A program made the translations under genes and the position numbers. From NCBI GenBank assembly GCA_033032865.1, contig JAWHQI010000079.1, forward strand, positions 7,940,501-8,004,500: a DNA stretch of 64,000 bases, given 5' to 3'. This document shows positions 53,920-64,000 of the stretch, piece after piece. The notes below the pieces were generated by a model. That model had not been told where the DNA came from. It did not search any database and was given only the letters and a program-made list of their open reading frames with translations. How positions within the stretch are numbered: position 1 is the stretch's first letter; each line of letters opens with the position of its first letter. The DNA is from Dactylorhiza incarnata. Lineage: Eukaryota > Streptophyta > Magnoliopsida > Asparagales > Orchidaceae.

Positions 53920-54412
53920 TTACACGCCCTAGGTCACGGGCGTGACTTGAATGTCACGGCCGTGACTTAGGGCGTGACATTTGCTCGGCTGTATTCGCCG
54001 CCTTCTGGAAGGTCTGGCCGTCAAACATGGCTGCACACGGGCGTGACTTGGTATGTCACGGGCGTGACTTGGTGAGTCACGGGCGTGACTATGGGTGGCT
54101 GATGTCGGCAGCATGGGTGCGGCTTCGAGACGTGATGCGCTGGCGGCTCACGGGCGTGACTCTGCTGGAACACGGGCGTGACTTGTAGAGTCACGGGCGT
54201 GACTTGATCAACTCTTCGAGATTTCACCTGAAAACGGTTGCCAGCTGGAAATTTGGCTTTTAAAATTACACGCCCTTGGTCACGGGCGTGACCTCGGGCG
54301 TGACTTGAGCGATTTGTCGGGATTTGATCTGAATTGAGCCGTCCCGTTGATATTTGATCTTTAAAATTACACGCCCTTGGTCACGGGCGTGTCTAAGGGC
54401 GTGACCTGTGAA
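53920..54412 (-). repeat. ATH-4 U3 array of GTCACG-GG-CGTGAC palindromes
   Basis: At least ten words TCACGGGCGTGA or ACACGGGCGTGACT in four clusters, some within longer inverted repeats (ACACGCCCTTGGTCACGGGC). The same array in the 5' LTR is 63504-63996. Confidence 0.88.
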
Positions 54413-54570
54413 AATTTTGCAAAAAATTGCAAAAACAAAAATAAAACTAAGTTAGAAACCAGAAATAATAAAGAAGCAATTTATTCATTAATTTACATAG
54501 AAAATTCACAATATTAATTAAAACTATACTAATACTTATACCAAAAATACATATTTTTTATTACTTATCA

Positions 54571-56098
54571 AATACCCCCATACTTAAGCTTTTGCTATTC
54601 CAGGGCAAAAGTAAGAGAGATCTATACGGGATTAACATAAGTTCTAATTTTTGGCTATCGTTTTATTTTAATCATAAGAGACTGAAAAATAAAAATTCGG
54701 AGTAATAAGAGTTAAGTCCTAAATTATGCAAATGATTTAAGTAGAAGAAATGTCCTGGCCAAAAGACTTCTTAATTAACCAAATAGCAAACAAAATTGCA
54801 ATCATTAGTAAACGAGATTAGATCGAAATTATAATAACCTTTGTTTAAAGAAACATAAAGGAAAAATATAAGTTACTAATTATGCTCTCAAATGATTTTT
54901 TAAATTAAAACTAGAAACAATAATTTGGTTAAGGAAAAAGGGGGTAAAAAGCCTTGGCAAAATAGAAGAGTACTTGGATTAGGGGTGATGAATTGTATCA
55001 TCTCACCCCTCTTATAAAGTTTCCTTTGACTCCCATCGTTGGTGTACGAGGGACGAGGGAAAATTGACCTTTTTAATTAACCCAATGCCTGTGTTTACGG
55101 AATTTGCAATTCCCATTGACATAGGATTTCTTTTAACAAATATTGGGTGCCTATGTTTACGGAATTTTTGTATTCCCATTGACATAAGATCTTTTTTTTT
55201 TCTTCTTTTTGTGTTTTTGCCATGCTAAATTGGTGTATACAAGGGGTTTTCAAGAGAAATTCTAGAATAATAAAAAAGTTTTGAGAGCAACCTTAGTAAG
55301 TTGAGTATTCCTAGATTCCTGAAGACATAAAGTAGGGATAATTGCAGTCTAAAGTTGTTTTGCTAACATAATACACATGTCTCTATTTTAGCTAGTAGAA
55401 GTAGTGCTTGATAACAAAGCCTCTATTTAAATTAAAAACACAAGATATTCTTTAAAACTTAACCCCGAACGTTTAAATCTATCGATCTTAGATAAACAAA
55501 CAAATAGTAAAACTAGCGATTATGAAAATCCACAAACATATACTCTCGAAACTAAATGCTTTAAGAATAAAAGTAAAGTAGGGTTTATTATTTTTGGAGT
55601 TTTTTCTTTTATTATTTTGTTTTTGTTTTTTTTTTTTTTTTTATTTTTTTTTTTATTTTTTTTTATTTTTTTTTTATTTTTTGTTGTTATAATGTTTTTT
55701 TTTTTCAACTACAAAAAATACATATTATTATTTTTTTTTTTTTTGTTATAATGTTTTTTTTTTTTTTTTTTCAACTACAAAAAATACATATTATTTTTTT
55801 TTTTTTTTGTTTTTGTTTTTTTTTTTTTTTTTTGAAAACGGGAAATACACCCCCATACGTAAAACCCAACATTGTCCCCAATGTTGTAATGTAAGTATGA
55901 AGAAGAGAAAATAACAATGCAATATATACAAAAGAAAAAAGGAAGCAAAAAGGCTTCCCTGAAGTAAAGCTGGCGGGGTCGGAAGAAACCCTGCAAAAAT
56001 AGAGAAAAAGCATAATAAAAATATTAGATAAATATGGGGTGCCTCCCACGAGCGCTTTGTTTACCGTCGCGTAGCTTGACGCATTTGGCGTGGTGAGA
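54571..56098 (-). other. ATH-4 3' non-coding region
   Basis: No ORF. In element sense it ends with a stem TTTTGC...GCAAAA (about 54591-54613) and the purine tract TTAAGTATGGGGGTATT next to the LTR. It holds two tandem pairs: TTTACGGAATTT...CCCATTGACAT (55080-55197) and TTATAATG(T)n CAACTACAAAAAATACATA (55684-55798). The poly-T/A stretch 55617-55835 is low complexity. Confidence 0.8.
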
Positions 56099-58415
56099 TT
56101 ATAAATTGGGGAGGGTTAAAGATTCTGTGTGTCCGTCCACCGGATCGCCCGCAAGATATAGTTTTAAACGGTGGCCGTTGACTTTAAAATCGCCTTTTTC
56201 GGGGTGAGAGATAAGAACGGTCCCATACGGCCAAACCTCTTTGACTGCAAAGGGGCCGGACCAGCGGGATTTGAGCTTACCCGGAAAAAGACGAAGACGT
56301 GAATTATAAAGAAGGACAAGATCGCCCGGCGCGAAAGTTTTTGGAAATTTAATTTTTCGATCGTGGTAGAACTTAGAACGCTCCTTATAAAATTTATTAC
56401 TCTCATAAGCGTTCGCACGCCATTCATCGAGTTCATTGAGTTGGAATTTCCTATTCTCGGAGGCTAAGTTCGAATCGAGATTTAAAAATTTTAAGGCCCA
56501 AAAAGCGCGGTGTTCTAATTCTACCGGTAAATGGCATGCTTTGCCGTAGACTAATCGATAGGGCGTACAACCGATAGCGGTCTTGTATGCCGTACGATAC
56601 GCCCATAACGCGTCGTCGAGTTTTGAGGACCAATCCTTCCTATTTAAAGAGACTGTTTTTTCCAGAATGCGTTTTATCTCGCGATTTACTACCTCTACTT
56701 GGCCGCTCGTTTGGGGGTGATAGGCGGTGGCGAGCTTATGCGTGACGCCGTATTTAGATAAAATTTTTGAAAACTGGGCATTGCAGAAGTGCGTGCCCCT
56801 ATCACTTACTATTGCACGGGGCGTGCCAAAGCGAGAAAATAATTTTTTTAGAAAATGGACGACGACTCGCGCATCATTGGTGGGCAGAGCTTGCGCTTCC
56901 GCCCACCTAGATACATAGTCGACCGCCACTAAGATATAGCGATTATTAAAAGAAGGAGGTAGGGGGCCTACAAAGTCTATGCCCCACAAATCGAAAATTT
57001 CGCATTCTAAATAAAAATTTTGGGGCATCTCGTCACGACGGGAGATGTTACCCGACCGCTGGCAGCTATCGCATATACTCACAAAAGTGTGAGCATCCTT
57101 AAAGAGAGTGGGCCAATAAAAGCCTGACTCTAACGCTTTCCGCGCGGTCCGGTTGGCTTGATAATGCCCTCCAGCCGGCCCCTCATGGCAGTGTCGCAAT
57201 ATTTGCGCACCCTCCTCGCTGGGAACACATCTTCGTATCACTTGGTCTGCGCAGACTCGAAAGAGAAAGGGGTCCTCCCAAAAGTAGTTTTTTAAGTCAG
57301 AGAAGAATTTCTTCTTCTGCTGAGTCGAAAAATCCTTTGGAAGGACCCGCGCGACTAAATAGTTCGCGTAATCTGCGAACCAAGGGGTAGAAGAAGTTTT
57401 GGTATTATTTATGATGAAAAGGCGCTCCTCAGGAAATCGATCGTCTATTTCGGGTTCGACGAGCGCTTCTGCGACGGGGTGTTCTAAACGTGAGAGGTGG
57501 TCGGCTGCTAAATTTTCAGCCCCCTTCTTATCCCGGATCTCTAAGTCAAATTCCTGTAAAAGGAGGATCCATCGAAGTAAGCGAGGCTTAGCATCAACTT
57601 TGGCCAAAAGATATTTCAAGGCGGAGTGATCAGTGAAAACGATTACATGTGAAAGGGTTACGTAGGGTCGGAATTTATCAAAAGCAAAGATGACGGCGAG
57701 AAGTTCCTTTTCCGTTGTGGTGTAGTTAGCCTGTGCGGCATTGAGTGTGCGAGAAGCGTAATATATTGGATGAAAATATTTATTTACGCGTTGGCCTAAG
57801 ACAGCTCCTACTGCGATATCGCTCGCGTCGCACATAATCTCAAACGGAAGAGACCAATCTGGCGCCACCAGAATTGGAGAATTGATAAGTTGCTTTTTAA
57901 TAAAATTAAACGCCTCTACGCAGGCCGTGTCAAAAATGAATGGGGAATCTTTTTCCAGGAGGTGAGTTAGCGGTTTGGTTATTTTTGAAAAATCCTGAAT
58001 GAACCGCCGATAAAAACCTGCGTGGCCAAGAAAACTTCTAATTGATTTGACGTTCGAAGGAACAGGAAGTTGTTCAATTATAGCGACTTTGGCCTTATCG
58101 ACCTCCATCCCCTTGGAAGAAATTTTATGGCCGAGGACTAAACCCTCTCGGACCATGAAGTTGCATTTCTCCCAGTTCAAGACTAAGTTCGTCTCCTCGC
58201 ACCGTTGGAGGACTCTATCTAAATTTTTTAAACAATTTTTAAAAGAGCTTCCAAAGACGGAGAAGTCATCCATGAAGACTTCCATTATGTCTTCTACTAG
58301 CTCGCCAAATATTGCCAGCATACATCTTTGGAATGTAGCTGGCGCGTTACAGAGGCCAAACGACATCCTCCGATATGCGAAGGTGCCGAAAGGGCAAGTA
58401 AAAGTCGTTTTTTTC
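56099..58415 (-). CDS. ATH-4 pol: reverse transcriptase (rest), RNase H, integrase
   Basis: Open frame whose homology starts at [15 protein letters not shown] (about 58410); open codons upstream to 58465 are out of register. Reverse transcriptase: [13 protein letters not shown] and catalytic FMDDFSVFG (residues 64-67 of the open frame). RNase [15 protein letters not shown] (Asp 213), TEKELLAV (Glu 253), [11 protein letters not shown] (Asp 279), DHLSRL. Integrase: HHCC finger ([12 protein letters not shown] at 465-468), GIDFVGPLP (Asp 497), SDRGTHF (Asp 555), [14 protein letters not shown] (Glu 591), giving D-35-E spacing, then a C-terminal domain with no chromodomain. It ends LTLPNL at 56099. 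All catalytic residues are present. This is the second part of one polyprotein and is in +1 frame relative to the first part. Confidence 0.93.
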
Positions 58416-61361
58416 TTGGTCCTCGGGTGAAATAGGGATTTGGAAAAATCCCGAGAGACCATCAAGGAAGCAATAAAAAGGGTGACCGGAGAGACGCTCT
58501 AAGATTTGATCAATAAACGGTAACGGAAAGTGGTCTTTTCTGGTGGCATCGTTTAGTTTTCTGTAGTCGATGCACACCCTCCAACCCGTAACAGTACGAG
58601 TTGGGATTAATTCGTTATTCGTGTTGGCCACGACCGTTATACCGCCCTTTTTCGGGACGACTTGTACGGGGCTTACCCACGTACTGTCGGAAATAGGATA
58701 GATAATCCCCGCATCAAGGAGTTTAATAATTTCAGTCTTAACGACTTCCCGCATGTTCGGGTTAAGTCGTCGTTGAGGCTGAATTGTTTTGCGGGGGTTT
58801 TCTTCGAGAAAAATTTTGTGGGAGCAGAATGAGGGGTTAATTCCCCTGATATCGGAAATTTGCCATGCAATTGCACGGCGATGTTTAGATAAAACTTCAA
58901 CCAATTCGGATGTTTCTGAATCAGTTAAAGTAGAAGATATTATAACCGGAAGCTTTAAGTTCGCGGCTAGAAAAGCATATTTTAGATGGTCGGGGAGTTG
59001 CTTAAGCTCCAAGACCGGAGGTTCTTCGTAGGAAGTGGAGATTTTTAAATCTTTCGAGTCGAAAGGCTCGAAAGGCGAATCTGGCGGTAATTCTTCTAAA
59101 GGAGGTTGATTCGCCAGATCCGAATCGTCTATCATTAAGGATAGCAATTCTGAAAGAGAAGAACACTCGTCCACAAACGCGGATTCCAAATTGAAACAGG
59201 AATCATCATTCGATAGTGAGTTCCGCATGGAGGGGTTGATATGTAAAGTAACTTCGTCGTCTCCAACTCGAAGGAGGAGGCGACCGTTACTGACATCGAT
59301 TAACGCACGGGAGGTTGCGAGAAAGGGGCGACCGAGGATGATGGGTACCTCGACGTCCTCCTCTATGTCCAGGATGACAAAGTCTACCGGGAAGATAAAC
59401 TTGTCAACCATGACCAGAACATCTTCCGCTACCCCGATTGGGTACTTTACCGAGCGATCCGCGAGTTGGATGCTCATTTTTGTCGGACTCGGGACGCCTA
59501 AATTGAGTTTTTTGAAAAGAGAAAAAGGCATCAAATTGATGCTGGCGCCTAAGTCTGCAAGAGCGTACTTTATTAACATATTGCCAAAGAGACATGGGAT
59601 GGAGAACCGTCCCGGGTCGTTTAGTTTTGGCGGCAATTTGTTAAGGAGAACAGCCGAACATTCCGCATTAAGGGAAACACGCGAAACATCCTCGAGTCGC
59701 TTTTTATTAGAAAGCAACTCTTTAAGATATTTCGCATATTTCGGCATTTGGGAGAGTGCCTCGCAGAAGGGGACGTTTATTTGAATTTGTTTTAAAATAC
59801 GCAAAAATTTTTGATAATTTTCGTCCTCCTTCTCTTTATTAATTTTAGACGGGTAGGGAATTCGAGGACTCGAAACATTTGGCACAACCGGAGAAGCTGG
59901 AGCAATTAGAATCGAAGAAGAGGGTGGAGGGGTCGGAGGCGAAATGCATACCTTAGGCTCAACCCGCAATGGGGAGACGACCTCCTTGCCGCTTCGAAGG
60001 GTTATAGCGTTGGCATTTTCCCTTGGGTTTGGCTCTGTATTCCCTGGTAAAGCTCCGTATGGCCGCTCGGAGACCATCTTTGCAAGTTGTCCAACCTGGT
60101 TTTCCAAGCTTTTAATCGATCCGGTAAGATTCCGGATATTTGAATCGTTGGACGCGATGTATTTAGACAAAATATCTTCGAGCGGCGAAGGTTTTGGAGG
60201 AGGAGGCTGGAATCCCTGCGGAAATCCTTGCGGAAATCCCTGAGGATTCATATTTGGGGGCCTCTGAGCATTGTTAGGATTGCTCCAGGAGAAATTAGGG
60301 TGGCTCCTCCAACCTGGATTATAAGTATTACTATACGGGTTGTTATTAGGGTTGAAGGGGGGCCTAACCGGATTACCGAGGTAATCCACCGATTCTTCGA
60401 TTACGTTATTATTATTATTATTATTATTCCAAGCGGGAGTGGAGGAGGAAACAGTCATCTCCGCCACCTGCTTACTTAGCCGCTCTACCTGTGAGGCTAA
60501 GAAAGTAGTGGCGTCCACTTCAAAAAGACCAGCCGGTTTAGTAGGACGCGACCTTGGCACGTTCCATTGGTACGCATTCATGGCCATTTCGTCGATCAGA
60601 GCTTGAGCGGTCTCTGGGGTTTTGTTGTTTAACGTTCCCCCGGAAGCCGCATCAATCATCTGCCGTGTAGAAAAATTTAAACCATTATAAAACGTTTGGA
60701 CCTGTAGCCAAGTTGGTAGCGCGTGATGAGGACACCTACGCAAATATTCCTTAAAACGCTCCCAAGTCTCATAAAGAGACTCGGAATCGAATTGCACAAA
60801 GGATGTGATATCCGTGCGTAGTTTTGCGGTTTTTGACGGAGGAAAATACTTAGTTAAGAAAAATTCCGTCAATTGGGCCCACGTGGTTATGGACCCTCTC
60901 GGAAGAGAAGTCAACCATGATTTGGCCTTTGACCGTAGCGAAAATGGAAATAAGCGTAAACGAATGGCGTCATCAGTGACGCCATTAATTTTAAAGGTGT
61001 CGCATATTTCTAAAAAGTTTGAAAGGTGCTGATTTGGGTCCTCATCTGGCAAACCGTCGAACTGAATCGACTGTTGTACCATTTGAATTATGCTGGATTT
61101 TATTTCAAAATTATTATTATTAACTGTCGGGCGAGTAATACTGGATCCTGTATCTTCCAAATTCGGCCTGGCATAATATGCCATGGTCCGGGCCGGGGCC
61201 GCATTTGGAATTGGATCGCCCATGTTTACAGTAGCTCTGATTGACTCTTCGGGGGTTTCGAGTAAGTTTTGATTACGAGATCGGATGCGCTCACGAAGAG
61301 TGCGCTCGATTTCGGGGTCAAAAGGAATAGTCGAATCGTCCGAGGAGTTTCCTCGGGTCAT
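58347..61361 (-). CDS. ATH-4 gag-protease-reverse transcriptase (first part)
   Basis: 1004-codon frame from ATG 61361 ([20 protein letters not shown]). Capsid domain ~90-260 ([42 protein letters not shown]). Then eight consecutive Asn (312-319) and a Pro/Asn-rich linker with [13 protein letters not shown], but no zinc knuckle. ITLRSGKEV (~453) begins the protease part; [12 protein letters not shown] (Asp 603) is its active site and [11 protein letters not shown] follows. Reverse transcriptase starts near 870 ([50 protein letters not shown]). Homology ends near residue 984 at a T7 run (58408-58414), where one extra base shifts the frame. The last ~20 residues are out of register. Confidence 0.93.
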   Translation of the reverse strand: MTRGNSSDDSTIPFDPEIERTLRERIRSRNQNLLETPEESIRATVNMGDPIPNAAPARTMAYYARPNLEDTGSSITRPTVNNNNFEIKSSIIQMVQQSIQFDGLPDEDPNQHLSNFLEICDTFKINGVTDDAIRLRLFPFSLRSKAKSWLTSLPRGSITTWAQLTEFFLTKYFPPSKTAKLRTDITSFVQFDSESLYETWERFKEYLRRCPHHALPTWLQVQTFYNGLNFSTRQMIDAASGGTLNNKTPETAQALIDEMAMNAYQWNVPRSRPTKPAGLFEVDATTFLASQVERLSKQVAEMTVSSSTPAWNNNNNNNNVIEESVDYLGNPVRPPFNPNNNPYSNTYNPGWRSHPNFSWSNPNNAQRPPNMNPQGFPQGFPQGFQPPPPKPSPLEDILSKYIASNDSNIRNLTGSIKSLENQVGQLAKMVSERPYGALPGNTEPNPRENANAITLRSGKEVVSPLRVEPKVCISPPTPPPSSSILIAPASPVVPNVSSPRIPYPSKINKEKEDENYQKFLRILKQIQINVPFCEALSQMPKYAKYLKELLSNKKRLEDVSRVSLNAECSAVLLNKLPPKLNDPGRFSIPCLFGNMLIKYALADLGASINLMPFSLFKKLNLGVPSPTKMSIQLADRSVKYPIGVAEDVLVMVDKFIFPVDFVILDIEEDVEVPIILGRPFLATSRALIDVSNGRLLLRVGDDEVTLHINPSMRNSLSNDDSCFNLESAFVDECSSLSELLSLMIDDSDLANQPPLEELPPDSPFEPFDSKDLKISTSYEEPPVLELKQLPDHLKYAFLAANLKLPVIISSTLTDSETSELVEVLSKHRRAIAWQISDIRGINPSFCSHKIFLEENPRKTIQPQRRLNPNMREVVKTEIIKLLDAGIIYPISDSTWVSPVQVVPKKGGITVVANTNNELIPTRTVTGWRVCIDYRKLNDATRKDHFPLPFIDQILERLSGHPFYCFLDGLSGFFQIPISPEDQEKNDFYLPFRHLRISEDVVWPL

Positions 61362-61564
61362 AAATTAAAAAATAATATTTTTGGATTTTCTGTTTTATTA
61401 TTATTATATATTTTTTTTTTTTTTTTAATATAAGTTTTTATATTTATATAATTTTTTATTAGTTTTGTAACCTCTTTTTTTATTTGTGCCCTTTTTTTTT
61501 TTTTAATATATAGATAAGGAATAAAATTAATAGCAGTTCCTACTTTCAAATAACAACACAAACG

Positions 61565-61582
61565 TCCCCGGCAACGGCGCCA
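61565..61582 (-). other. ATH-4 primer-binding site
   Basis: Minus strand TGGCGCCGTTGCCGGGGA, a perfect tRNA-Asp-type site, six bases from the 5' LTR. The leader 61362-61564 is AT-rich, with T runs and no ORF. Confidence 0.94.
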
Positions 61583-61588
61583 AAAACT

Positions 61589-64000
61589 TGATGATTACTT
61601 GGGCTTCTTCTTTTTGTTTTATAAATAAAAGATAACCTTTATATTAAGAGTTTAGAATTGGCGGATATTTTCGAAGAGTCTCGCAAGTACTCCTACTTTG
61701 AGAAATTAACCGTTATCCTATCGAAGGATAGAAGTAGCGATCTTTTTCTTCTTTCGGAATATTGACAATTACGCTTCGGCTACAATGCCGAATTCTATTG
61801 AATTGAATAGTAGAAAAGGAGAGTTTTGCACTAAATGAGTTTGAAAAGCTGTGTTTGAATTTTTAGTCCAAATTAATCATTTGATAAAGGCAAGTATACC
61901 TTATCGCAAGTAATACAGGATATTTTTAGAAAATATCGGGATCGTATATTTCCGCGGGTCGTGTTGATTATGCTACTTCGAGGGACGAACTATTATTTTA
62001 TCGGAATAATATTTTTAGTTGATTTAACTAGAGTTCTAAATGATAAAATGCGAAAGATGATTTAAGCGATTTACTAGAGTTCTAAGTGATGAGAAATATA
62101 GCGCGCGACGTCGAATTACCTTGAGACGAAAATAGATTTTTTGTAGAATTAAAAGTGATGACTTTTCAAAATATTAAGATGACTTGGCCGTGGAGGTTCC
62201 ATAATTATGAACGCTCCTCTCTCGAGGGTACGCCCACCTGAGATTATGAATATTCGACCGAACTCTCGTTCTACAATCGAATGTTCTTAATACTCGCTTT
62301 ATGTTGCGAACCCCGCTATTGGGTTTTTATTTCCAATTCGGGAGAGTTACCTCGTCCTCTCTCGAGGGTAGAGCGCACTTCTCTTTACCCGTGAGTGATC
62401 AGTCCGTACACACGAGCCTCTCGGCTAACTAGGTACGAAAACGGAAATGAAAACCACACATCGATTATGTGGCTCCACTCAACGTGATTCTCGGGTAAAC
62501 CTTAAGCGTTAATTATTTTAGAAAGAGATGTTTTAATTTTTATAGAAAAACTATTTTTGTGTCCCAATGCTCTTCGACGTCGTGCGCTAAAGGAAATTAG
62601 CCACTCATCGGAATGGAGACGGCATTATCGGTTGAAAAATACATGTTTGATAATTAAAGCGGATATAAGCGGATAAAAAGGAAATAAAAAGACTTATATA
62701 AAAACAGTAATAATATCCGTCCCAACCACCTTAAACAAGTGCTAAAAAGTTCTTAGCCTCTTATTTAAGAAGGGGGTGGTATAGAAATGAAAAGACTTAT
62801 AAAGGTGCAGAAATAATATCCGTCCCAACCGACTTAAATAAGTGCTAAAGTAAATTAGCCTCTTATTTGAGAAGGGGGTGGTATAGAAATGAAAAGACTT
62901 ATAAAGGTGCAGAAATAATATCCGTCCCAACCGACTTAAATAAGTGCTAAAGTAAATTAGCCTCTTATTTGAGAAGGGGGTGGTATAGAAATGAAAAGAC
63001 TTATATAAAGACTGAAATAAAAACTAAGCTACAAAAAAGGAAAATACTATCTCATACACGCACACACTCTAAAAGAAACTGAAAAAGAAAGCGTTTAAAA
63101 TGAAAGCGATAAAATAAGGCGAAAAAGAAAACGATAAAACTATTTTATGAAAGCTTGTAAATCTAAGCTATGAAAACAGTAAACCTAGATTATGAAAGCA
63201 ATAAAACTAACTATAAAAGCAATAAAACTAAATTATGAAAGCAATAAAGCTAAACTCATACACGCACACACACTAACATTAATAAAAAGAAGATGATCCA
63301 AATGAGAAAAACATCATTTTATTTCTGAAATCAGCATTACAACTAGACTAGGAAGACGAAAAAACTACAAACGAACTTAAACTGAAATGCAGAAGAGAAG
63401 CTCACAATCACTCAAAAGAACTCACAATACAACAAAAACCACTCAAAATTTGGATGAAAATAACTTCAGCCGAGCCCCTCTATTTATAGGGAAAATTTGA
63501 GTTTTACACGCCCTAGGTCACGGGCGTGACTTGAATGTCACGGCCGTGACTTAGGGCGTGACATTTGCTCGGCTGTATTCGCCGCCTTCTGGAAGGTCTA
63601 GCCGTCAAACATGGCTGCACACGGGCGTGACTTGGTATGTCACGGGCGTGACTTGGTGAGTCACGGGCGTGACTATGGGTGGCTGATGTCGGCAGCATGG
63701 GTGCGGCTTCGAGACGTGATGCGCTGGCGGCTCACGGGCGTGACTCTGCTGGAACACGGGCGTGACTTGTAGAGTCACGGGCGTGACTTGATCAACTCTT
63801 CGAGATTTCACCTGAAAACGGTTGCCAGCTGGAAATTTGGCTTTTAAAATTACACGCCCTTGGTCACGGGCGTGACCTCGGGCGTGACTTGAGCGATTTG
63901 TCGGGATTTGATCTGAATTGAGCCGTCCCGTTGATATTTGATCTTTAAAATTACACGCCCTTGGTCACGGGCGTGTCTAAGGGCGTGACCTGTGAAAATT
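61589..64000 (-). repeat. ATH-4 5' LTR, cut by the window end
   Basis: 2412 of about 2566 bp. Nearly identical to 52005-54412, including the 102-bp triplication (62711-63010), TATA box (63480-63488) and palindrome array (63504-63996). In element sense the missing part is the first ~155 bp of U3. Confidence 0.93.

Larger units (their letters stand above)
52005..54570 (-). repeat. ATH-4 3' LTR
   Basis: 2566 bp, TGATGATTAC...TTATCA. It holds a triple ~102-bp tandem repeat (53127-53425), a TATA box (minus TATAAATAG, 53896-53904) and a U3 array of GTCACGGGCGTGAC words (53920-54412). Blocks such as CTCTCGAGGGTACGCCCACC match the ATH-2 LTR. Confidence 0.93.
52005..64000 (-). mobile_element. ATH-4: near-intact autonomous Athila-type element
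   Basis: Minus strand. 3' LTR 52005-54570, coding region 56099-61361, primer site 61565-61582, 5' LTR from 61589 to past the window end. One frameshift is the only break seen. By eye the LTRs differ at only about three positions over 2.4 kb (near 52557, 53348 and 54013), so it is the youngest insertion here. The env-like ORF of some Athila elements is absent. The left flank CTTCT (52000-52004) would be the target duplication; the other copy is outside. Confidence 0.93.

Noticed and set aside
53920..54412. CRISPR-like array
   Set aside because: Repeats are short, unevenly spaced, palindromic and in plant LTRs; there are no uniform spacers or cas genes.
55520..56049. Lys-rich and hydrophobic ORFs in the ATH-4 3' region
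   Set aside because: Translations of poly-T/poly-A tracts.
58400..58420. Programmed -1 frameshift site (A AAA AAC) joining the two ATH-4 frames
   Set aside because: The heptamer is in the right register for -1 slippage, but the downstream frame is +1, and it lies in the middle of reverse transcriptase, where no such element shifts frame. A one-base insertion explains it.

Overview
The window is intergenic DNA of a large plant (angiosperm) nuclear genome. It is made almost wholly of nested LTR retrotransposons, and I see no intact host gene, tRNA, rRNA or CRISPR. Plant origin follows from Ty1/Copia elements with initiator-Met-type primer sites (TGGTATCA), Athila-type Ty3/Gypsy elements with the tRNA-Asp-type primer site TGGCGCCGTTGCCGGGGA, 5-bp target duplications and multi-kb LTRs. 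I use local labels because no database was available.

Layout. COP-1 (1-5193, minus) is the 5' part of a Copia element running off the left edge. It sits inside SIR-1, an old plus-strand SIRE/Maximus-like Copia whose pieces are 5194-5321 and 18733-~19845. SIR-1 is also split by ATH-1 (5322-18727, minus, target duplication GCAAC), and ATH-1 is split in its 3' LTR by ATH-2 (7030-13599, minus, target duplication ACGTG). From ~19846 to 43175 run pieces of a minus-strand coding region, ORF-G, which resembles the plant 'gypsy-type transposon' family. ORF-G is cut by SIR-2 (21175-31567, plus, AGTAC) and by TEK-1 (32303-42632, an apparent solo LTR). TEK-1 is itself cut by SIR-3 (33023-41195, minus, CGGGG). 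COP-2 (43542-52004) is an LTR-like unit cut by ATH-3 (44749-51669, plus, CTCTT) and bounded by ATH-4 (52005 to beyond 64000, minus).

How they work together. ATH-4 is the only near-complete autonomous element: Gag-protease-reverse transcriptase-RNase H-integrase, broken by one visible frameshift. ATH-2 shares LTR blocks with ATH-4, and ATH-1 shares its U3 with ATH-3. ATH-1 and ATH-2 lack pol, and ATH-3 has only Gag and protease, so these look like non-autonomous partners of Athila-type elements. SIR-3 likewise is a SIRE-like element with a partial gag and no pol.

Most interesting. (1) Almost every LTR family here, Copia and Gypsy alike, carries an array of short CpG-rich inverted repeats, in six families placed 7-20 bp upstream of the TATA box. 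These arrays change length between the two LTRs of one element. (2) ATH-1 and ATH-2 each encode an unfamiliar acidic zinc-knuckle protein, and the two end in the same C-terminal motif (LPVH..F..P.S). (3) Collinear non-coding blocks are conserved in the 3' regions of ATH-1, ATH-2 and ATH-3, and a separate set is conserved in SIR-1, SIR-2 and SIR-3.
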